From RGIG2707 sp045600065 (GTDB lineage: Bacteria; Bacillota; Clostridia; Peptostreptococcales; Anaerovoracaceae): a stretch of DNA of 18,984 nt. This document shows, in pieces, positions 13,577 through 18,984 of the stretch (the first letter of the stretch is position 1; each line of letters opens with the position of its first letter). Where the stretch lies: positions 1 to 18,984 of the forward strand of contig JAZRXE010000019.1 in the NCBI GenBank assembly GCA_045600065.1, given 5' to 3'. The notes under the pieces were generated by a model, which searched no databases, was not told where the DNA came from, and saw nothing but the letters and a program-made list of their open reading frames with translations. The position numbers and the translations under genes are program-made.

Positions 13577-15348
13577 TGGGACTGATGCAAAAAGCAGTTG
13601 AGACCTATGATGCTATGGAACATCTTGCCGGAGTAATCTATGAAGGCAAGGATCCGTTAGCACCAATAGGGCACATCATTACCAGAGCTTCCATAGAGAT
13701 CACTATCGATGCAGAAGGACAATTCATTCAAGCGCAGAGCACAGACCAGAAAATCATCATACCGGTTACGGAAGAATCATCCGGGCGTACGAGTGGAGTA
13801 GCCGCTCATCCGCTCTGCGACCAGGTCGGTTATATAACGGCACAGGATGAAAGAAAACACAGTGCATATATGGAGGGTCTGTCAGCTTGGACTTCATATT
13901 CAGACAATAAAAAACTGAAGGCAGTATACAAGTATGTGTCTGGTGGAACAGCAGAAGAAGATCTGAAGACCTGTGGTTTATTGAAACTTAACAACAAAGG
14001 TGAGATTGACAATGATAAAGATCTGATTTGCTGGCGTATTGCAGGACTTAGTTCTGAAGACAGCGCTGTATGGACGGATCAGGAACTTCACAAAGCGTAT
14101 CGTGATTTTTATTTGAATGGAAGATCGAATGATGAGACATCTTTCAGTATGATATCCGGTCAAAAAGAAACTCGCGCACTTCAGCATCTAAAGGGTATCG
14201 TCTCGTTTAACGGCAATGCGAAACTGATATCTTCAAACGATACTGCCAACTTCACCTATCGTGGTCGATTCCTGGATGACGGTGAGGCTTTAAGCATCAG
14301 TTATACTGATTCGCAGAAAGCGCACAATGCATTGAAATGGGTAGTGACCAACCAGGGTGTGATCGTTGGTGGAAGATCCTTTGTGTGCTGGAATCCGCAG
14401 GGTCGGGAGTTGCCGCGTATTACAGCTTCTCTTATTCCCCGTAAAGATGACAATAAACGTAATCCTACGGAATACAAATCGGATCTGAAAAAAGTCATAA
14501 ATGGTTATAAAAGCAAGCTGTCCGATACCGCCGGTGTTGTGATTGCAGCTTTTGATGCGGCAACAAGCGGACGCCTTGCACTTGCATACTACAATGAGCT
14601 TTCCGGATCAGATTTTATTGAACGCTTGGCTTATTGGGATGAGACTTGCTGTTGGAATGACAGCTTATACGGAACATACTCACCGGCACTTGATCGACTG
14701 ATCAAATATGCTTTCGGGACGCAGCGCGGATCCGATGACAAGGCCGAATTCGAAGTGGATGATAGGGTGATGAAGCAGCAGATGCAGAGACTGCTTGTAT
14801 GCAGGATCGATAAGGCTTTGTTCCCCGTGGATATCATGCGTGCACTGGTTGAAAACGCCGGAAAGCTTCAGACATACAATATCAGGAATCGCAGACAACT
14901 GCAGTTCATAGCATGCGCAGCAATCAGGAAGTACCATATTGACAGGTTTAAGGAGGAGTACAGTATGTCTTTGGAACCAGAAAAAAAAGACAGAAGCTAT
15001 CAGTACGGAAGGCTTTTGGCCGTATTGGAAAAAGCGGAAAGGGACACATACGATAATGTAAGTGATAAGCGGGAAACAAACGCAATGCGAATGCAGTCTG
15101 TGTTTATCCAGCGTCCCGGTTATGCGTCTAAACTTATAATCGAACAGGTCAAAAACGCATATTATCCGAGATTAAGCTCCGGAAGCAGAAGTTATTACGA
15201 AAAACTGATCGGGGAGATCATGCAGATGATCGCGGATGTCGGTGAATCTGATTTCAACAAACCCTTGAGCGAGACATATCTGCTTGGATACTATCTGCAG
15301 AAAAATGCCTTTTATACCAAGAAGACAACAGAGAATGAGGAGGAATAA
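13576..15348 (+). CDS. cas8c: Cas8c (Csd1), large subunit of type I-C Cascade
   Basis: 590 residues, the expected size. Cas8c is the large subunit of the surveillance complex; it recognises the PAM (5'-TTC in studied I-C systems) and helps open the target. The N-terminus carries the LAPIGHIITRASIEI-type start of Csd1, and the middle contains ALKWVVTNQGVIVGGRSFVCWNPQG. GGGGAGG lies 7 nt before the ATG, which overlaps the cas5c stop by one base. The last 127 codons from M464 have their own ribosome site and probably also give the small subunit Cas11c (separate entry). The stop is 3 nt before the cas7c start. Confidence 0.95.
   Translation: MGLMQKAVETYDAMEHLAGVIYEGKDPLAPIGHIITRASIEITIDAEGQFIQAQSTDQKIIIPVTEESSGRTSGVAAHPLCDQVGYITAQDERKHSAYMEGLSAWTSYSDNKKLKAVYKYVSGGTAEEDLKTCGLLKLNNKGEIDNDKDLICWRIAGLSSEDSAVWTDQELHKAYRDFYLNGRSNDETSFSMISGQKETRALQHLKGIVSFNGNAKLISSNDTANFTYRGRFLDDGEALSISYTDSQKAHNALKWVVTNQGVIVGGRSFVCWNPQGRELPRITASLIPRKDDNKRNPTEYKSDLKKVINGYKSKLSDTAGVVIAAFDAATSGRLALAYYNELSGSDFIERLAYWDETCCWNDSLYGTYSPALDRLIKYAFGTQRGSDDKAEFEVDDRVMKQQMQRLLVCRIDKALFPVDIMRALVENAGKLQTYNIRNRRQLQFIACAAIRKYHIDRFKEEYSMSLEPEKKDRSYQYGRLLAVLEKAERDTYDNVSDKRETNAMRMQSVFIQRPGYASKLIIEQVKNAYYPRLSSGSRSYYEKLIGEIMQMIADVGESDFNKPLSETYLLGYYLQKNAFYTKKTTENEEE
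14951..14956 (+). promoter_or_regulatory. Internal ribosome binding site for cas11c within cas8c
   Basis: A perfect AGGAGG, 8 nt before an in-frame ATG (14965). It is as strong as the sites of the stand-alone cas genes, whereas a random AGGAGG at the right distance from an in-frame ATG would be unusual in a coding sequence. Confidence 0.85.
14965..15348 (+). CDS. cas11c: Cas11c, small subunit of type I-C Cascade, internal translation product of cas8c
   Basis: 127 residues from an internal ATG in the cas8c frame (residue 464 of Cas8c; 14965 is 463 codons after 13576), beginning MSLEPEKKDRSYQYGRLLAV and sharing the cas8c stop. Experiments on other type I-C and related systems showed that the small subunit Cas11 is translated independently from a start inside the large-subunit gene and is needed for a functional complex. 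The length and the mostly helical character fit Cas11, which lines the belly of Cascade and steadies the non-target strand. The AGGAGG 8 nt upstream is direct evidence of a designed start. Assignment is by sequence and family knowledge; the product itself is not observed. Confidence 0.87.
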   Translation: MSLEPEKKDRSYQYGRLLAVLEKAERDTYDNVSDKRETNAMRMQSVFIQRPGYASKLIIEQVKNAYYPRLSSGSRSYYEKLIGEIMQMIADVGESDFNKPLSETYLLGYYLQKNAFYTKKTTENEEE

Positions 15349-15351
15349 TCA

Positions 15352-16206
15352 ATGAGTACCTTTGATAAGAAAGTAGATTTTGCGGTTCTTGTATCCGTAA
15401 AAAACGCAAATTCTAACGGAGATCCGCTTAATGGAAACAGACCCAGGACGGATTATAACGGTTTTGGTGAGATCTCGGATGTATGCATCAAGAGAAAGAT
15501 CCGTAACCGTATGCAGGATATGGGTTCTCCCATTTTTGTTCAGTCCGATGACAGGAGTGATGACGGCGCCAAGAGTCTGAAGGAGAGAGCGGAAAAGGTA
15601 CCCGGGCTGAAAGATCTCAAATCTGTCGAGGATTTTGCAGCGCTGGCATGTGAAACATGGATGGATGTTCGAGCCTTTGGACAGGTGTTCGCATTTAAGA
15701 AAGGATTTGGTGTATCTTCTGTTGGTGTGAGAGGTCCTGTCTCAATCCATCAGGCAGTCAGTATCGATCCCGTTGAGATCAATTCCATGCAGATCACAAA
15801 GAGTGTCAGTGGAGAAAAGACAGACGGTCAGGAAAGAGGATCGGATACCATGGGCATGAAGCATTTTGTGCGCTTTGGTCTGTATCTTGTAAAAGGTTCC
15901 ATCAATGTTCAGCTTGCCGAAAAGACCGGTTTCTCTGCAGAAGATGCAGCGGTTGTTAAGGAATGCCTCAGAACATTATTCGTGAATGATGCTTCTTCTG
16001 CAAGACCGGATGGTTCCATGGAAGTGGTCAAGCTGTACTGGTGGCAGCACGATTGCAAGGATGGACAGTATTCCTCCGCAAAAGTCCATCGGCTTTTGAA
16101 TGTCAACCTGAAAGAGGGCGTGATCGTTCCTTCTTCTGCTGACGATTATGAGATAAAGCTGGATACCCTTGAAGGGTTAACCTGCGAGGAGATCGAGGGC
16201 CTGTAA
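15352..16206 (+). CDS. cas7c: Cas7c (Csd2), backbone subunit of type I-C Cascade
   Basis: 284 residues, the usual size. Several copies of this RAMP protein polymerise along the crRNA spacer to form the backbone of the complex. Hallmarks are the N-terminal RRM strand FAVLVSVKNANSNGDPLNGNRPRTD (about 10-34) and GEISDVCIKRKIRNR (about 39-53), plus the central DVRAFGQVFAFKKG and GVRGPVSIHQAVS blocks. GAGGAGG lies 8 nt upstream of the ATG, overlapping the cas8c stop region. The TAA shares its last base with the ATG of cas4. High expression relative to the other subunits would be expected from the strong ribosome site. Confidence 0.97.
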   Translation: MSTFDKKVDFAVLVSVKNANSNGDPLNGNRPRTDYNGFGEISDVCIKRKIRNRMQDMGSPIFVQSDDRSDDGAKSLKERAEKVPGLKDLKSVEDFAALACETWMDVRAFGQVFAFKKGFGVSSVGVRGPVSIHQAVSIDPVEINSMQITKSVSGEKTDGQERGSDTMGMKHFVRFGLYLVKGSINVQLAEKTGFSAEDAAVVKECLRTLFVNDASSARPDGSMEVVKLYWWQHDCKDGQYSSAKVHRLLNVNLKEGVIVPSSADDYEIKLDTLEGLTCEEIEGL

Positions 16207-16862
16207 TGGATCTTGAGTATCTCAATATTTCAGGGATACAACATTTTTCCTTCTGCCGCAGGCAATGGGCTTTGATCCATATTGAGAATCTATGGTCAGA
16301 AAACATTCTTACGGCAGAGGGTAGATTTGAACATGATCGTGTGCATGATCCATTTACAGAAGATAACCGAAAAGGTGTTATTACAATTCGGGCGTTAGCT
16401 GTCAAATCAGAGATGCTGGGGATCAATGGTATATGCGATGCAGTAGAACTTGTCCCGGATCCGAAGGGGATCCGACTCTCCGGAAGAAAAGGGACTTGGA
16501 GAATCAATCCCGTCGAGTACAAACATGGTAATGCAAAGGCAAATGATTGCGACCGTCTGCAGCTTGCAGCACAATGTTTGTGTCTGGAAGAAATGCTTGG
16601 CTGCGACATAATGCAGGCAGATCTGTTTTATTGGGCGAGCAGGCACCGGGAAACTGTTGATATCAACGAAGACCTTCGCACTCGCCTTTGTCAAATGGTA
16701 ACCGAGATGAAAGGTTACTATTCGCGGAAATATACTCCGCGTGTCAAGGTGTCAAAGAAATGCAGCAATTGCTCACTAATGGATGTTTGTATGCCGGAAC
16801 TAATGAATGATCGAACCGTTTCGGAATACATCTCCAGAAAATTGAGTGAGGAAGACAATTGA
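16206..16862 (+). CDS. cas4: Cas4, RecB-family exonuclease with Fe-S cluster
   Basis: 218 residues. In I-C systems Cas4 joins Cas1-Cas2 and trims prespacers so that PAM-flanked DNA is chosen and inserted in the right orientation. The four cluster cysteines are C17 (HFSFCRRQ) and C186-x2-C189-x5-C195 (KCSNCSLMDVC). RecB nuclease residues are His43 or His47 (FEHDRVHD), D78 (GICDAVEL), E104-x-K106 (PVEYKHG) and the QxxY-like QLAAQCLCLEE stretch. GAGGG lies 6 nt upstream, inside cas7c. The start overlaps the cas7c stop by one base, and the end overlaps cas1 by four. Confidence 0.96.
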   Translation: MDLEYLNISGIQHFSFCRRQWALIHIENLWSENILTAEGRFEHDRVHDPFTEDNRKGVITIRALAVKSEMLGINGICDAVELVPDPKGIRLSGRKGTWRINPVEYKHGNAKANDCDRLQLAAQCLCLEEMLGCDIMQADLFYWASRHRETVDINEDLRTRLCQMVTEMKGYYSRKYTPRVKVSKKCSNCSLMDVCMPELMNDRTVSEYISRKLSEEDN

Positions 16863-17890
16863 AAAAACTTCTAAATACGCTTTATGTACTATCTGAAGGT
16901 TCATATCTTTCTCTGGATGGGGAAACGGTCATCGTCACAGCATCCGATGGATCAAAACAAGCGGTTCCTCTTCATAATCTGGTGAATATTGTATGCTTTT
17001 CTTACAAAGGCGCATCCCCTGCATTGATGGGAAAATGCCGATCGATGAATATAAATCTCTCATTCTATTCGCCGTCTGGCAAGTATCTTGCCAGTGTTGC
17101 GGACAGTACAAATGGGAATGTTTATTTGAGACGGACACAATACAGAACGGCAGACGACGAGAGTGCTTCTGTAGGGATCGCCAGAAATTTCATTATCGGG
17201 AAACTGTACAACGAAAAGTTTGTATTGCACAGAGCGATCAGAGATCACGGTTTACGAATCGATGCGGAAAAGGTTTCAAAGTCAATTAGTATGATTGATC
17301 AATCATTACAGGCTGCAGCAAATGCTTCTGAAATGGGTACTCTTCGTGGAATTGAAGGAAACGCCGCATCGGAGTATTATTCATGCTTTAACGAGTTGAT
17401 CCTGCAAAACAAGGAAGCGTTTTTATTTGAAGGACGAAACAGAAGACCTCCAACGGACAGGATCAATGCATTGCTGTCATTGTCCTATTCGCTTCTTTCA
17501 AGAGACTGTGCTTCCGCATTGTATGGTGTAGGGTTGGATCCATATGTGGGGTTTATGCATACAGACAGACCTGGACGTGAATCATTGGCACTCGACCTTG
17601 TTGAGGAATTGAGAAGTACTTATGCAGACCGCTTTGTGATCACATTGATCAATAACAGGGTCATATCCCCGGATGATTTTGTGATCCGGGAAAATGGGGC
17701 TGTATTGCTTACAGACGGTGGCAGGCGGGTATTTTTTGATGCCTGGCAAAAGAAGAAACGAGAGATCATAACGCATCCCTATTTAGAAGAAAAAGTCGAA
17801 TGGGGTCTTGTTCCGCATGTGCAGGCAATGTTGCTGGCACGTTTTTTGAGAGGGGATATCGATCAATATCCTCCGTTTTTGTGGAAATAA
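16859..17890 (+). CDS. cas1: Cas1, spacer integrase
   Basis: 343 residues from a TTG start at 16859. This start is supported by GAGGA about 6 nt upstream, the 4-nt overlap (TTGA) with the cas4 stop, and the family-typical N-terminus KKLLNTLYVLSEGSYLSLDGE. Cas1 with Cas2 integrates new spacers at the leader end of the array. The N-terminal beta domain spans about 1-85. The helical catalytic domain has metal ligands E166 (GIEGNAASEYY), H234 (GFMHTDRPGR) and D246 (LALDLVEE). All are intact, so the integrase should be active. The cas2 gene begins after a single base. Confidence 0.97.
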   Translation: MKKLLNTLYVLSEGSYLSLDGETVIVTASDGSKQAVPLHNLVNIVCFSYKGASPALMGKCRSMNINLSFYSPSGKYLASVADSTNGNVYLRRTQYRTADDESASVGIARNFIIGKLYNEKFVLHRAIRDHGLRIDAEKVSKSISMIDQSLQAAANASEMGTLRGIEGNAASEYYSCFNELILQNKEAFLFEGRNRRPPTDRINALLSLSYSLLSRDCASALYGVGLDPYVGFMHTDRPGRESLALDLVEELRSTYADRFVITLINNRVISPDDFVIRENGAVLLTDGGRRVFFDAWQKKKREIITHPYLEEKVEWGLVPHVQAMLLARFLRGDIDQYPPFLWK

Positions 17891-17891
17891 T

Positions 17892-18182
17892 ATGCTGATA
17901 CTGATCACCTACGATGTAAATACCTCGACAAAAGAGGGCCGGCGTCGACTGAATAAGATCGCTAAAGTATGCACGAATTATGGGCAGCGAGTGCAGAATT
18001 CTGTTTTTGAATGCAATTTGGATGCGACTCTATTGCTCCAAGTAAAGCAAAAGATACTGGATCTGTATAATGAAATGGAAGACAGCGTTCGATTCTATAA
18101 TCTTGGTGATAAATATTCAAATAAGATCGAACACTACGGGATCAAATGCAGTTATGATCCCAATGGTAGTCTGATCTTGTAG
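17892..18182 (+). CDS. cas2: Cas2, spacer-acquisition scaffold protein
   Basis: 96 residues, the standard size. It starts MLILITYDVNTSTKEGRRRL, a ferredoxin-like first strand with the conserved D8, and continues through KVCTNYGQRVQNSVFECNLD, typical of I-C Cas2. A Cas2 dimer bridges two Cas1 dimers and sets the spacer length. No strong ribosome site precedes the ATG, which follows the cas1 stop by 1 nt, so translation is probably coupled to cas1. The gene ends 156 nt before the first CRISPR repeat. Confidence 0.97.
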   Translation: MLILITYDVNTSTKEGRRRLNKIAKVCTNYGQRVQNSVFECNLDATLLLQVKQKILDLYNEMEDSVRFYNLGDKYSNKIEHYGIKCSYDPNGSLIL

Positions 18183-18338
18183 TGCGAAGGTATAGCTGCA
18201 GGGAATTTGTGATACGTTCGCACTATAAATGACCTGATCGTGGTCAAAAAAACGATCTGTCCTGATCATAAAGAACAGGATGTTCGCAAGGTATACTGTA
18301 TATAGTGCTGGTCTGCATTATATGCACAATATTTTGCT
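18183..18338 (+). promoter_or_regulatory. CRISPR leader
   Basis: A 156-nt AT-rich non-coding stretch between cas2 and repeat 1, ending ATATTTTGCT against the first repeat. As the side next to cas1-cas2 and 5' of the repeat orientation (GATTGAAAT at the 3' end of repeats), it should hold the promoter of the array and the integration site. It contains several dyads: AGTGCGAA (18181-18188) with TTCGCACT (18217-18224), GATCG/CGATC (18236-18240 and 18253-18257), GAACA/TGTTC (18273-18285) and TGCAT/ATGCA (18314-18326). CCTGATC occurs twice (18233 and 18261), and AAGGTATA occurs twice (18187 and 18288). A promoter could not be assigned with confidence. Confidence 0.8.
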
Positions 18339-18984
18339 GTCGCTCCCCCGTGTGGGGAGCGTGGATTGAAATAGGATTATCTAAATGACAGAAATAACGA
18401 AGCATGTCGCTCCCCCGTGTGGGGAGCGTGGATTGAAATACTAACAGATATAGAAATACCGAAGAAACGAGTTAGTCGCTCCCCCGTGTGGGGAGCGTGG
18501 ATTGAAATGTCCGCCGGAAAAAGCAGTGCCTCGGTAGTAAGGTCGCTCCCCCGTGTGGGGAGCGTGGATTGAAATACGGAAAATTGCGTCGTACTGGTAC
18601 TGGATCACTCGTCGCTCCCCCGTGTGGGGAGCGTGGATTGAAATAACAGACATGATATGGTCGTGCCGGAGTTTGCCGTCGCTCCCCCGTGTGGGGAGCG
18701 TGGATTGAAATTACTATGAGTAGCTGGTGGGAACGTTGGGACGCGTCGCTCCCCCGTGTGGGGAGCGTGGATTGAAATAAGCTCTGGCTCCAAAACTACA
18801 AAGAGATTGAGAGTCGCTCCCCCGTGTGGGGAGCGTGGATTGAAATCTCGAAAACCTCATACCAGCGGCCCCAGCAGTAGTCGCTCCCCCGTGTGGGGAG
18901 CGTGGATTGAAATCTCGAAAACCTCATACCAGCGGCCCCAGCAGTAGTCGCTCCCCCGTGTGGGGAGCGTGGATTGAAATTAGG
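18339..18984 (+). CRISPR. Type I-C CRISPR array, at least ten repeats, continues beyond window
   Basis: Ten identical 34-nt repeats start at 18339, 18406, 18475, 18542, 18611, 18678, 18745, 18813, 18880 and 18947. Each begins GTCGCTCCCC and ends GCGTGGATTGAAAT. CGCTCCCC pairs with GGGGAGCG around a CGTGT loop (8-bp stem), and the last 11 nt would be the crRNA 5' handle after Cas5c cutting. The nine complete spacers are 33, 35, 33, 35, 33, 33, 34, 33 and 33 nt. The tenth spacer has only four bases (TAGG) before the window ends. Bases flanking the repeats vary, which supports the 34-nt length. Identical repeats suggest the leader-proximal, younger part of the array. Spacers 8 and 9 are the same sequence. 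Confidence 0.99.
18847..18946 (+). repeat. Duplicated spacer-repeat unit within the CRISPR array
   Basis: Spacer 8 (18847-18879) and spacer 9 (18914-18946) are identical over all 33 nt, both beginning CTCGAAAACC and ending CCCAGCAGTA. With the repeat between them they form a 67-nt tandem duplication. Confidence 0.97.

Noticed and set aside
10479..18182. A Cas6 gene or accessory defence genes within the cas operon
   Set aside because: No space is left: all genes overlap or are within 3 nt of each other and each is assigned. Lack of Cas6 is normal for type I-C because Cas5c processes the crRNA.
18441..18947. Short frames on both strands across the CRISPR array
   Set aside because: Their products repeat the same motif (for example SIHAPHTGER) because they translate the CRISPR repeats. 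These are well-known false genes.

Overview
The window looks like a chromosomal segment of a Gram-positive anaerobe of the class Clostridia (Bacillota). The reasons are the gene order rpsN-rpsH-rplF-rplR-rpsE-rpmD-rplO-secY-adk-map-infA-rpmJ-rpsM-rpsK-rpsD-rpoA-rplQ, the zinc (four-cysteine) forms of S14, S4, L36 and adenylate kinase, strong GGAGG ribosome binding sites, and AGA as a favoured arginine codon. Family or genus cannot be named from this sequence alone.

Region 1 (1-8651) is the end of the spc operon joined to the alpha operon: 17 co-directional, tightly packed genes for ribosomal proteins, the SecY translocon, adenylate kinase, methionine aminopeptidase, IF-1 and the RNA polymerase alpha subunit. 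The window opens inside rpsN. A 12-bp-stem intrinsic terminator (8684-8717) ends the block. Region 2 (8729-10009) is a single 12-helix-type MFS transporter with its own terminator, which is symmetrical enough to work on both strands. Region 3 (10010-10478) has no convincing gene. It holds stable hairpins, a possible decayed reading frame on the minus strand, and an AT-rich stretch with an extended -10 promoter just before the cas genes.

Region 4 (10479-18984) is a complete type I-C CRISPR-Cas locus in canonical order: cas3, cas5c, cas8c (with cas11c translated from inside it), cas7c, cas4, cas1, cas2, a 156-nt leader, and an array of at least ten identical 34-nt repeats that runs off the right edge. 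The seven main genes overlap or lie within 3 nt of each other and should form one operon. Cas5c (no Cas6 is present) should cut the array transcript. Cas7c, Cas8c, Cas11c and Cas5c would form Cascade, Cas3 would nick and degrade targets, and Cas4-Cas1-Cas2 would select and insert spacers. The locus is visibly more AT-rich and uses a different proline-codon mix from the ribosomal block, which suggests it was acquired.

I did not find a wholly new system. The points most worth a second look are the internal cas11c start, a precisely duplicated spacer (spacers 8 and 9), a weak crRNA-like element upstream of cas3, the decayed frame and hairpins between the transporter and cas3, an inverted repeat spanning the cas2 stop and leader, and a hairpin between rpmJ and rpsM.
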